Below, in pieces: positions 1 to 8,307 of a stretch of 52,342 nt of DNA (positions within the stretch are counted from its first letter, which is position 1; each line of letters opens with the position of its first letter). Location: positions 1-52,342 of the forward strand of contig NZ_JANYGQ010000030.1 of the NCBI RefSeq assembly GCF_025359345.1. Reading direction: 5' to 3'. Under the pieces are notes generated by a model. That model was not told where the DNA came from, searched no databases, and saw only the letters and a list, made by a program, of their open reading frames with translations. The stretch is from Mucilaginibacter sp. Its GTDB lineage: Bacteria > Bacteroidota > Bacteroidia > Sphingobacteriales > Sphingobacteriaceae. The position numbers and the translations under genes are program-made.

Positions 1-52
1 TTTCCTTTGACCTTAATCTCATATTGCAAAGAATACTTTTATTTCCTTTCGC

Positions 53-83
53 AAAAAAGCCGCCACTCATCGTGGCGGCTTTT
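53..83. terminator. bidirectional rho-independent terminator
   Basis: An 8-bp perfect GC-rich stem (GCCGCCAC at 59-66, GTGGCGGC at 72-79) with a 5-base loop has an A-run on its left and a T-run on its right, so it can terminate in both directions. It lies 20 bases past the hppA stop codon and is hppA's terminator on the minus strand. Confidence 0.85.
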
Positions 84-102
84 AAATATAATAAATTATC
101 GA

Positions 103-2340
103 CTATACTTTCTTATCCATCTTAATTGTATGCACATTCATCGATTGCACTTTAATCTGCTTCTGGATACTGCTGCTAGTTTGAACGGCCTGGTTCAAAT
201 GCGGAGCGATAACCAACGAAACGATCGACATTAATTTAATCAAAATGTTCATCGACGGGCCCGAAGTATCTTTAAACGGATCGCCTACGGTATCACCGGT
301 TACCGATGCCTTGTGCGGTTCAGATTTTTTGTAATAGATCTCGCCGTTTATTTCTACCCCTTTTTCAAAGGATTTTTTGGCATTATCCCATGCACCCCCT
401 GCGTTACTCTGGAAAATCCCCATCAACACGCCCGACACGGTTACACCGGCCAGCATGCCGCCCAAAACTTCAGGGCCAAATATAAAGCCTACAAGTATCG
501 GGCTGATCAGGGCTATTAAACCCGGTGCTACCATTTCGCGTAAGGAAGCCTTTGTAGATATGGCCACGCATTTTTCATACTCGGGTTGTGCCTTGTATTC
601 CATAATGCCCGGTATCTCGCGGAACTGGCGCCTAACTTCTTCAACCATGGCCATTGCTGCACGGCCTACTGCCGAAATACACAATGCTGAGAAGATGAAA
701 GGTATCATACCGCCAACAAATAAACCGGCTAACACATCTGCTTTATAAATGTCGATGTGCTCGATACCGGCAACACCTACGAAAGCTGCAAATAATGCAA
801 GTGATGTTAACGCTGCTGATGCAATTGCGAAACCTTTACCTGTTGCTGCTGTAGTGTTACCTACGGCGTCGAGGTTATCTGTACGGTGACGAACTTCTTC
901 CGGTAAGCGGCTCATTTCGGCAATACCGCCTGCGTTATCGGCAATTGGGCCGAATGCGTCGATAGCCAGCTGCATAGCAGTTGTTGCCATCATACCTGCG
1001 GCTGCAATAGCCACCCCGTATAAACCTGCAAAGTGATACGAACCGTAAATACCTGATGCTAGTACTAATATCGGCAATACTGTTGATTCCATACCTACAG
1101 CCAAACCACCGATGATGTTGGTAGCGTGACCTGTTGATGATTGACGGATAATGCTCAGCACCGGGCGTTTACCCATTGCAGTGTAATACTCGGTAATCAT
1201 CGACATTAAAGTACCTACTACCAAGCCAACCACAATCGACATAAATACGCCGTTTTTGGTAAACACCAGCGAACCGGCTTTTACAGCGCCTGCTGCATCC
1301 TCGTCGCGCACCATGTGGAACGAATCGTTTGGCAACATCCACTGCACCAAAAAGTAAGTTGCAATTGCTGTTAAAATAATAGAAGCCCAGTTGCCTATGT
1401 TTAATGCATTTTGTACGCTATCGGTCTCATTTTTAATTCTTACCATGGCTGCGCCTACTATCGAGAAGATAAGGCCCATGCCCGCAATTACCATTGGTAA
1501 TAAAATAGGTGCAATACCACCGAAAGCATCATGCGATACAATTTCGCGGCCCAAAACCATGGTTGCAAGCATAGTTGCTACATACGATCCGAACAAATCG
1601 GCGCCCATACCGGCAACATCGCCCACGTTATCGCCTACGTTATCGGCAATGGTTGCAGGGTTACGCACGTCATCTTCAGGGATGCCTGCTTCAACTTTAC
1701 CTACAAGGTCGGCGCCAACGTCGGCAGCTTTGGTATAGATACCACCACCAACACGTGCAAACAATGCGATTGACTCAGCACCTAACGAAAAGCCGGCCAA
1801 AACATCAAGTGCTTTTGCCATAGCTTCGCCGTTAACGCTTCCGCCAGTATTTTTAACATACATGGTATAAAACACAATGAACAACGACCCAAGGCCGATG
1901 ATTGCCAAACCGGCAACACCTAAACCCATTACTGTACCGCCTGTAAACGACACCTTTAATGCCTGCGCCAAACTGGTGCGTGCAGCCTGTGTGGTGCGCA
2001 CATTTGCTTTGGTTGCAATACGCATACCCAGGAAACCTGCAAATGCCGATAAAAAGGCACCGCAAACAAAAGAGATTGCAATAACCGGGCTCGATGTAGC
2101 AACCGTTGTGCCCGACCATGCCAAAAGGATGCCTGCAACTACCACAAAGTAGCTCAGTATTTTCCACTCGGCACGTAAAAAGGCCATCGCGCCATCGGCA
2201 ATGTAGCCTGCTAATTGGGCCATATCGCCGTCGCCGGCATCTTGTTTAACCACCCAGGCAGACTTAATGGCCATAAAAAGAATCCCGACCAGTCCGAATA
2301 CAGGAATTAAATAAATTAAGTAATTGTTCAAAAAATCCAT
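103..2340 (-). CDS. hppA: membrane-bound K+-dependent ion-pumping pyrophosphatase
   Basis: Integral-membrane pyrophosphatase of 745 aa that couples hydrolysis of PPi in the cytoplasm to export of H+ (or Na+). The PPi/Mg2+ site is clear at residues 199-245: GGGIYTKAADVGADLVGK followed by IPEDDVRNP and DNVGDNVGD. The GNTTAA motif at 494-499 has Ala where K+-independent enzymes have Lys, so K+ dependence is expected. The gating glutamate of transmembrane helix 6 is absent at both usual positions (Gly251 and Ala255), while helix 5 carries Glu189 in GAESIALF. From memory this relocation marks Flavobacterium johnsoniae-type H+-PPases, so proton pumping is the likelier activity. The start is ATG, with a good promoter about 45 bases upstream and a terminator just after the stop. 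Probably monocistronic. Confidence 0.97.
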   Translation of the reverse strand: MDFLNNYLIYLIPVFGLVGILFMAIKSAWVVKQDAGDGDMAQLAGYIADGAMAFLRAEWKILSYFVVVAGILLAWSGTTVATSSPVIAISFVCGAFLSAFAGFLGMRIATKANVRTTQAARTSLAQALKVSFTGGTVMGLGVAGLAIIGLGSLFIVFYTMYVKNTGGSVNGEAMAKALDVLAGFSLGAESIALFARVGGGIYTKAADVGADLVGKVEAGIPEDDVRNPATIADNVGDNVGDVAGMGADLFGSYVATMLATMVLGREIVSHDAFGGIAPILLPMVIAGMGLIFSIVGAAMVRIKNETDSVQNALNIGNWASIILTAIATYFLVQWMLPNDSFHMVRDEDAAGAVKAGSLVFTKNGVFMSIVVGLVVGTLMSMITEYYTAMGKRPVLSIIRQSSTGHATNIIGGLAVGMESTVLPILVLASGIYGSYHFAGLYGVAIAAAGMMATTAMQLAIDAFGPIADNAGGIAEMSRLPEEVRHRTDNLDAVGNTTAATGKGFAIASAALTSLALFAAFVGVAGIEHIDIYKADVLAGLFVGGMIPFIFSALCISAVGRAAMAMVEEVRRQFREIPGIMEYKAQPEYEKCVAISTKASLREMVAPGLIALISPILVGFIFGPEVLGGMLAGVTVSGVLMGIFQSNAGGAWDNAKKSFEKGVEINGEIYYKKSEPHKASVTGDTVGDPFKDTSGPSMNILIKLMSIVSLVIAPHLNQAVQTSSSIQKQIKVQSMNVHTIKMDKKV

Positions 2341-2382
2341 ATTTAAAATTTAGTAAATAGTCCAGTTTATTATTTCAGCGTG

Positions 2383-2412
2383 CAAATATAATTGGTTGCG
2401 CAAAATAGCAAA
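2383..2412 (-). promoter_or_regulatory. Bacteroidetes-type promoter of hppA
   Basis: On the minus strand a perfect -7 box TATATTTG (2383-2390) is preceded, 18 bases upstream, by a TTTG -33 element (2409-2412). It predicts a leader of about 35-40 nt for hppA. Confidence 0.6.
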
Positions 2413-2486
2413 TTAATTTCTTTACAATAGCGTGAGAATTATAAAGTTTTTTGAATAGTTTAGAACCTTTAAACTTAAACTAATTG

Positions 2487-3941
2487 ATGGCAAGGACACC
2501 TTCACAACCAAAACTAAAACACGAGCTGGGTTTGCTCGACGGCACAATGCTTGTAGCGGGCTCAATGATAGGCTCAGGTATTTTTATTGTAGGCGCTGAT
2601 ATTACCCGCAATGTAGGCTCAGCAGGCTGGCTGATAGCCGTTTGGCTGATTACCGGTTTTATGACCATAACCGCCGCAGTTAGCTACGGCGAGCTGAGCG
2701 CTATGTTCCCAAAAGCAGGAGGACAGTACGTTTACCTTAAAGAGTCGTACAATAAATTGATAGCCTTTTTATACGGCTGGAGCTTTTTCGCTGTGATACA
2801 GACGGGAACTATTGCAGCGGTAGGCGTGGCTTTCTCGAAGTTTACTGCTTATATCATCCCGGCAGTGAGTGAGGATAATATATTATTTGGTACGATGATC
2901 GGCAGCTGGCACTTTACCATCAGCGCGGCGCAATGCGTATCGATAGTAGTTATTTTGCTGCTAACCTTTATTAACACCAAAGGTGTGCAAAGTGGCAAGT
3001 TAATACAAAACACTTTTACCATAACCAAGCTGCTTAGTTTATTTGGGCTGATAATTTTTGGATTATTAGCGATTAAAGGTGATATATGGCACGCCAACTG
3101 GACCAATGCCTGGGATATGCACAACCTAAATAAAGATGGCAGTATTGTGCCAGGCGGTTTAGGTATGGCAGCGGCGCTCGGCGCAATAGCGGCTGCAATG
3201 GTGGGTTCGATATTCAGCAGCGACAGTTGGAACAATGTGACATTTATTGCAGGAGAAATGCATAACCCTAAACGCAATGTAGGGCTTAGCCTATTTTTGG
3301 GTACGCTGATAGTTACTGTTATTTATGTATTGGCTAACGTAATGTATACAGGCGTATTGTCTTTGCATGATATTGCCACTGCCGATAAAGACAGGGTAGC
3401 GGTAGCTGCATCGCACGTAATTTTCGGTAATGCCGGTACTTACGTTATCGCTATAATGATAATGATTTCAACTTTTGGGTGTAATAACGGATTGATTATG
3501 GCAGGTGCAAGGGTTTATTATACCATGGCAAAAGACGGTTTATTTTTCAAAAAAACCGGTACGCTTAATAAATATTCTGTGCCTGAATTTGGTTTATGGA
3601 TACAGGCTATTGTTGCCTCGATACTTTGTATGAGCGGCAAGTATGGCGATTTGCTGGATATGATATCATTTGTAGTGGTAATATTTTATGTGCTTACCAT
3701 AATCGGAATTTATAAGTTGAGGATTACCCGCCCGGATGCTGAAAGGCCGTATAAAGCATTTGGCTACCCGGTTCTGCCTGCTATTTATATCTTAATGGGT
3801 ATTGCGTTTTGTGTATTACTTTTTATATACAAAAGAACGTACACCGAATATGGTTTGATAATCGTTTTATTGGGGGTACCTATTTATTATATAACAAAAT
3901 ACTTCTCAAAGGATGAGGATACACACGAAGTGCCTGCTTAG
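2487..3941 (+). CDS. APC-superfamily amino acid permease
   Basis: A 484-aa polytopic membrane protein of about 12 helices. The helix-1 signature GSGIF (residues 29-33) and the later SSDSWNNVTFIAGE stretch are typical of the LAT-like branch of the amino acid-polyamine-organocation family. It probably moves amino acids across the inner membrane by symport or exchange; the substrate cannot be told. A TTG two codons upstream is in frame, but ATG at 2487 is preferred. The tail is soluble and charged. Its last 29 bases overlap the start of dacB in another frame, so the two genes are probably co-transcribed. Divergent from hppA. Confidence 0.9.
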   Translation: MARTPSQPKLKHELGLLDGTMLVAGSMIGSGIFIVGADITRNVGSAGWLIAVWLITGFMTITAAVSYGELSAMFPKAGGQYVYLKESYNKLIAFLYGWSFFAVIQTGTIAAVGVAFSKFTAYIIPAVSEDNILFGTMIGSWHFTISAAQCVSIVVILLLTFINTKGVQSGKLIQNTFTITKLLSLFGLIIFGLLAIKGDIWHANWTNAWDMHNLNKDGSIVPGGLGMAAALGAIAAAMVGSIFSSDSWNNVTFIAGEMHNPKRNVGLSLFLGTLIVTVIYVLANVMYTGVLSLHDIATADKDRVAVAASHVIFGNAGTYVIAIMIMISTFGCNNGLIMAGARVYYTMAKDGLFFKKTGTLNKYSVPEFGLWIQAIVASILCMSGKYGDLLDMISFVVVIFYVLTIIGIYKLRITRPDAERPYKAFGYPVLPAIYILMGIAFCVLLFIYKRTYTEYGLIIVLLGVPIYYITKYFSKDEDTHEVPA

Positions 3942-5325
3942 CCTTCTTTTTATAACCGGGCAGGCTGCTGCCCAAACATTGGAACAAAAACTGCAATCGG
4001 CGTTTAACCGGTTGCAGGCTGATAGCCAGTGTAAATATGCGTCACTATCGCTTACCGTACTCGATGCCAAAACGGGTGAAACGGTTTTTACCGCTAACCC
4101 CAACATGGGCCTGGCAACAGCCTCAACCTTAAAAACTATTACCACCATTACCGCGTTTAATTTATTGGGGAAAGATTTTCAATACCAAACCCAATTCGGC
4201 TACAGCGGTACTATTACTGCTGATGGCACACTAAACGGCGATGTTATTATCAAAGGTGCCGGTGATCCCACCCTTGGCAGCTGGCGGTATGAGAATACCC
4301 ACGAAGGGCATGTGCTCAGCTTAATGGTTGATGCTTTGCAAAAGGCAGGCATCAAAAAAATAAACGGCCGTATTATTGGCGACGACTCGGTATTTGGCTC
4401 ACAATCTATTCCCGAAGGATGGATCTGGATGGACCTCGGCAATTATTACGGCGCAGGAACATCAGGCCTTACATGGCGCGAAAACCAGTTTGATATTAAA
4501 TTTCATACCGGCAGGGTTGATTCGCCGATCAGCATAACGCACGAGGTGCCTGCCATGCCTTACCTCAATTTTAAAAGCGAGCTGGTTAATGCGCCATCGG
4601 GCACCGGCGACAATGCCTATGCCTTTTTACCTGTCGGCGGCAAAACCATGTACCTCCGCGGCACTTATGCGCAGGATCAAAGCAAAAAAAGTATCTCCGC
4701 CGCCCTCCCCGATCCCGCTTATGACGCTGCATTTCGTTTAATGGACACGCTTAAACGATTGGGCATTTTGGTAAGCAACGACCCGGAATCGACTACTACA
4801 TTAACTGCCAAAGGATTGACCTCGCCGCAAGTGATAACAAATTTAACCACCATCCTGTCGCCGCGTTTAAGCCAGATAGTATATTGGCTCAACCAAAAAA
4901 GCATTAACCTGTATGCCGAGCAACTGTTAAAAACCATAGCCTGGAAAGCCGGTAAAACACCAAGCACCGGCAACGGCGTTGAGGTTGAACAAGAATTTTG
5001 GAAAGCCCGTGGAATTGACCCGCATTCGTTGAACATTGTCGATGGCAGCGGCCTGTCCCCCGGCGACAGGGTGACTACCTTAACGCTGGCAACTATCCTG
5101 CAATCGGCCAAAAAGGAAGCCTGGTTTCCTGATTTTTATGCCAGTCTGCCAACGTATAACGATATGAAGATGAAAAGTGGCAGCATATTAAATGTGCTTA
5201 CCTACGCCGGCTACCACACTTACCACGGGCGGGAGCTTTGCTTTTCGATAATGGTAAATAATTATAACGGAGGCAGTAAAGCGATTAAGGAGAAGATGTT
5301 TAGGGTTTTGGATGAGTTGAAGTAG
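3913..5325 (+). CDS. dacB: D-alanyl-D-alanine carboxypeptidase/endopeptidase (PBP4 type, peptidase S13)
   Basis: A 470-aa exported penicillin-binding protein that trims or cleaves peptidoglycan cross-links in the periplasm. All three active-site motifs are present: S71-T-L-K74 (SxxK, nucleophile Ser71), S330-I-N332 (SxN) and K421-S-G (KTG equivalent). The spacing between SxxK and SxN is long, as in the S13 family, which has an inserted domain between them. Residues 1-21 form a signal peptide ending AAAQ, which fixes the start at 3913 even though it lies 29 bases inside the permease gene. Such a long overlap suggests coupled translation. No clear terminator follows. Confidence 0.93.
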   Translation: MRIHTKCLLSLLFITGQAAAQTLEQKLQSAFNRLQADSQCKYASLSLTVLDAKTGETVFTANPNMGLATASTLKTITTITAFNLLGKDFQYQTQFGYSGTITADGTLNGDVIIKGAGDPTLGSWRYENTHEGHVLSLMVDALQKAGIKKINGRIIGDDSVFGSQSIPEGWIWMDLGNYYGAGTSGLTWRENQFDIKFHTGRVDSPISITHEVPAMPYLNFKSELVNAPSGTGDNAYAFLPVGGKTMYLRGTYAQDQSKKSISAALPDPAYDAAFRLMDTLKRLGILVSNDPESTTTLTAKGLTSPQVITNLTTILSPRLSQIVYWLNQKSINLYAEQLLKTIAWKAGKTPSTGNGVEVEQEFWKARGIDPHSLNIVDGSGLSPGDRVTTLTLATILQSAKKEAWFPDFYASLPTYNDMKMKSGSILNVLTYAGYHTYHGRELCFSIMVNNYNGGSKAIKEKMFRVLDELK

Positions 5326-5366
5326 AGGCCCCTTGAACGTGGGGCAGTACCGGTTAGCATCCAAAT

Positions 5367-6128
5367 GCTGTATCGCTGTGGTGACTCACTTGATGATACG
5401 GGTGATACAAAAAAGCTCTAAACTTGTCATTGCGAGGAACGAAGCAATCGCTAACTCTACAGGGCGAACTACAAGATGCAGAAATTTTATTATCGGCTAG
5501 CATGGCGTGCGGTTGCCGCGCTGCGCTCGCAATGACAAAATGGTAAAAATGCTGTATCGCCTGTATCGCTGTAGCGACTCCCCAGGTGATACACGATACA
5601 AAAACCTTTCTATGTGTTTGTCATCAATGAATAAGATAGCTGACGATTTTGACTTGCTGTATCGCCTGTATTGCCAGGTTGAACAATACAGTGATACAGT
5701 ACAGTAATTAGCTATATCTGTATTTAAAGGATTTATATTGAGTAAATTATATATAAATTAAGATTAAGCTATCTTCAATAAGGTTATGGTGATTATCAAT
5801 TGTATATATATAATTACCTATAAATTATGATAATATATATATTAATTGAATGTACATAGGGTATCTATATAAACATCCATATCCACTGACATTGATTAAA
5901 ACTGTTCTGTATCATTGTGTCATTCAGTGTAGCGATACAAGCGATACAATAAGCAAATCTATTCCAGGATTAAGAATAAAATGTAAATTCATATCAGGAT
6001 TATTATTCAACAAGTGTAAACTCTTTTAGGATGGGATACACCTTCTCAATTATTTAAGCTTTTACCTGGTAATTTAAGCTGTTCTGTATCGCCGTATCAT
6101 TCAATGTAGTAATACAGGCGATACAGAA
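5367..6128. repeat. family B: cluster of five TGTATCGC-word hairpins
   Basis: Five imperfect hairpins lie at 5367-5414, 5551-5604, 5656-5704, 5905-5951 and 6082-6128. Each left arm carries one or two copies of a 9-base word close to CTGTATCGC, and each right arm the inverted word (GCGATACAG). The best copy, 6082-6128, has arms TTCTGTATCGCC and GGCGATACAGAA around a loop of roughly 20 bases. The hairpins are spaced 110-250 bp apart. A family A element lies between the first and second. The rest of this 900-bp gap is AT-rich with no convincing gene. The family was not seen elsewhere in the window. Confidence 0.8.
5426..5536. repeat. family A palindromic repeat (short form)
   Basis: A 111-bp element bounded by perfect terminal inverted repeats GTCATTGCGAG and CTCGCAATGAC. 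The same ends occur at 18923-19072, 27174-27323, 27701-27866 and 45432-45520. No protein is encoded; ORFs crossing it are spurious. Confidence 0.85.
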
Positions 6129-6192
6129 ACTAACGAAATTTAAAAAAGGCACGAGCCTTTTGTCTCCCCATGGTTTCTCACAGAGTATCCTG

Positions 6193-6222
6193 TTTGTTTA
6201 TATTAAATAATTCGTAAATTTG
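6193..6222 (+). promoter_or_regulatory. promoter of the toxin-antitoxin pair, apparently leaderless
   Basis: TTTG (6193-6196), an 18-base spacer and a perfect -7 box TAAATTTG (6215-6222). The box ends 3 bases before the antitoxin ATG (6226), so transcription should begin at or next to the start codon. Confidence 0.6.
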
Positions 6223-6225
6223 ATT

Positions 6226-6459
6226 ATGAACTTACAGGCCGAAAAACTTGAAGTAGTGCGAATGATACTGGATACTGATGATAAAAATATTATCAGTGAG
6301 GTAAAATCTTTGTTTAAAAAAAGTCTCAAATCAAATAATAAAACTGCAGAATTAGATAAGTTCTACGATGGGTTTAGGGACGGCATTCGTGATGTAAAGC
6401 TATCGTTAGAAGGAAAAATCGAATTAAAAGACGCTGATACCTGGCTTAATGAGCTTTAA
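6226..6459 (+). CDS. putative type II antitoxin (small acidic/basic protein before a RelE/ParE toxin)
   Basis: A 77-aa cytoplasmic protein with no signal or membrane segment. It is not assigned to a family by eye. Its role is inferred from position: it overlaps the following RelE/ParE-type toxin gene by 11 bases (ATG at 6449 inside the last codons), the usual antitoxin-first order. The N-terminal half is charged and helical. The C-terminal part (GFRDGIRDVKLSLEGKIEL) could wrap around a toxin. The start is taken as ATG 6226; an upstream in-frame TTG at 6220 lies within the -7 box and is rejected. Confidence 0.7.
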   Translation: MNLQAEKLEVVRMILDTDDKNIISEVKSLFKKSLKSNNKTAELDKFYDGFRDGIRDVKLSLEGKIELKDADTWLNEL

Positions 6460-6781
6460 GATAATAATTACGAGGAACTTTGAGAAAGAAGCAAAACCTC
6501 TTGCCAAAAAATATCCTTCCTTCAAAAAAGACATAACAAAATTAATTAAAGCGCTTAAAATCAACCCCGAAGAAGGAACGCCATTAGGAAACAACCTGTA
6601 CAAAGTCCGGGTAGCAATTGAAAGTAAAAATCGCGGCAAGTCGGGAGGTGCAAGGGTTATTACCCATCTCATTTTCGAAAACGAAAGAGTGTATTTAGTT
6701 TCTATTTACGACAAAGCCGAATACGACACTTCCGACACAAGCCTGTTGCTGAAAATATTGAAAGAGGAAGGCCTTAGATGA
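6449..6781 (+). CDS. RelE/ParE-family toxin
   Basis: A 110-aa protein with the RelE/ParE fold pattern: N-terminal strand (KIIITRNFEKEAK), two helices, a GTPLGNNLYKVRVAIESKNRGKSGGARVI core and a YLVSIYDKAEYD strand. Members are ribosome-dependent mRNA interferases or gyrase inhibitors; which applies here cannot be decided. The NRGKSGGARVI pattern is common in chromosomal Bacteroidetes RelE-like toxins. Translation is coupled to the upstream antitoxin. The neighbouring repeat cluster suggests a mobile or recently rearranged locus. Confidence 0.85.
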   Translation: MSFKIIITRNFEKEAKPLAKKYPSFKKDITKLIKALKINPEEGTPLGNNLYKVRVAIESKNRGKSGGARVITHLIFENERVYLVSIYDKAEYDTSDTSLLLKILKEEGLR

Positions 6782-6830
6782 TGCTGTAGCAATAGACGGA
6801 AAGCGTCGTGCATCTCCACGAAAAAAACAA

Positions 6831-7535
6831 CTATATACCCGCCTTTATACTATTAAACGGCACACCCAAACCATCATTGGCAAACTGGGTAAGCACGCTG
6901 TCTTTCAGCATCATATAATCGCCGTGCTGCGTTACTATCCATTTTTCTATATTGCCGTCCTTAACTTTTTGTGGGATAGTTTTGGATACCACCTTTGCTG
7001 CGGAATCCAGTTCGATAATGTAAACTTCCCTTTTTTCATCCAGCGGGTCATCAAATGGGATGATGACGGTGTGGTTATAGTCGTCAATAAAGCGGCCGAG
7101 CACATTTTTAGCAATAATTTCATTGGGTTTAAGTCCTAACAAGTGCTTTGCCTTTTCCTGGTTTAAGCCAAATATTTTTAAGCGAACAACGTTGCCCTCA
7201 TCATCTTTCAAAGTATCAAATGATGCCACCTGGTTTGCGTTGATGAATTTAGCCGAAGCATAATAACTATGCTCACCGGCGCTGGTTTCGGTATTGCCGG
7301 GCAGCAGGAAGCTAATATGCAGATTTTGTATCTGGGCGCTGTCTTTTTTTACTTTGCCGGCTATAAGAATCAGTTGTGCCTGTGTCATCCGGTTGGCGAT
7401 GTGCACGTTTACAGTTGTAGCGGTATCATTTTTAAAGATTTTTGATACGGTATAATGGGGTATATCCTGCGGTTTTTTGCAGGAGAAAAAAAATGGCAGT
7501 GAGCAACAGGCAATTATAATTTTTAATTTATTCAT
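6831..7535 (-). CDS. hypothetical lipoprotein
   Basis: A 234-aa predicted lipoprotein with a hydrophobic signal and lipobox FFFSC, followed by CKKP. No known family was recognised; the body is a mixed alpha/beta protein with no catalytic motif. The start at 7535 is chosen because it places the signal peptide at the N-terminus; an ATG six codons upstream (7553) is less likely. It overlaps the end of the preceding lipoprotein gene by 8 bases and is the last gene of the ubiD operon. Confidence 0.75.
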   Translation of the reverse strand: MNKLKIIIACCSLPFFFSCKKPQDIPHYTVSKIFKNDTATTVNVHIANRMTQAQLILIAGKVKKDSAQIQNLHISFLLPGNTETSAGEHSYYASAKFINANQVASFDTLKDDEGNVVRLKIFGLNQEKAKHLLGLKPNEIIAKNVLGRFIDDYNHTVIIPFDDPLDEKREVYIIELDSAAKVVSKTIPQKVKDGNIEKWIVTQHGDYMMLKDSVLTQFANDGLGVPFNSIKAGI

Positions 7536-8307
7536 AATTAATTTTTCGTACATTATTATCGTCTTTCTTAGCCCTTTTCATGCCGTCAATAGTAATGCTA
7601 TTCATAAAATATGTCAAAGGTAATATCTGTCGGTTAAATATTATTTCGGTTTCAAGCAACGGATCCTTAAGCTTGAACAGGTGTATATTAACCTGATAGT
7701 TTCCAGCTTTTTCAATTTTTATTTTTTTATCGATAAAACGAGAATCTTCCGATACGCTGGGCCAGGACATCATCGAGAAATCCAAATTTAGTTCTAAAGG
7801 GAATATGTTTTTTTTTAAACCCATTAAAGGATGATCGTTGTCAATTTCCCTTCCATTCACCGTCACTGAGGTATAAAAATTTTTTGGGGGATTTGCGCTA
7901 TCATCAACAGAATTAGTGAAATAAATATGGAATTTTAAAAACACACTATCAGTTGCGTTTGATTTTTCGTCATTAATGCCTAACTCCCGGTACATCGCCG
8001 GTATAATGTCAACTTTATTTACGTCGCGTATTTTATAGCTGAAATTTAAAATTAAATTTTTTCCATTTAGCGCAAACTTGCCCTTGCCCACTGCATCATG
8101 GATTCTGATCTCGTCGGGAGGAACTACGGTTGCCTTAAAATCACTGTATTCAAATGTACTATCCTTTTTTAATACAAGAGATCTTTTAACTGTTGCTCCC
8201 CGAGCCCCACCAACGTAAACATACGAACCAATAAGATTTTTTCTGGAACAGGCGCTAATAAGCATTATCAAACATATACCCGGACAAAAAAATTTATATA
8301 ATCCCAT
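7528..8307 (-). CDS. hypothetical lipoprotein
   Basis: A 259-aa predicted lipoprotein: short N-terminus, hydrophobic segment and lipobox LISAC. No family recognised. The first half (residues 24-100) is a beta-rich region resembling a small barrel-like lipoprotein domain, but this is only an impression. It overlaps ubiD upstream by 14 bases and the next lipoprotein by 8 bases, so the three genes are very probably translated from one mRNA. Confidence 0.75.
   Translation of the reverse strand: MGLYKFFCPGICLIMLISACSRKNLIGSYVYVGGARGATVKRSLVLKKDSTFEYSDFKATVVPPDEIRIHDAVGKGKFALNGKNLILNFSYKIRDVNKVDIIPAMYRELGINDEKSNATDSVFLKFHIYFTNSVDDSANPPKNFYTSVTVNGREIDNDHPLMGLKKNIFPLELNLDFSMMSWPSVSEDSRFIDKKIKIEKAGNYQVNIHLFKLKDPLLETEIIFNRQILPLTYFMNSITIDGMKRAKKDDNNVRKINYE

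Noticed and set aside
1391..2167. Several long open frames opposite or inside hppA
   Set aside because: Shadows of the hppA coding sequence; hppA is fully supported by its catalytic motifs.
2484..2486. TTG start for the permease
   Set aside because: An ATG follows directly; no promoter or RBS argues for the TTG.
5329..5346. Terminator after dacB
   Set aside because: GCCCC/GGGGC hairpin has only five pairs and no T-run.
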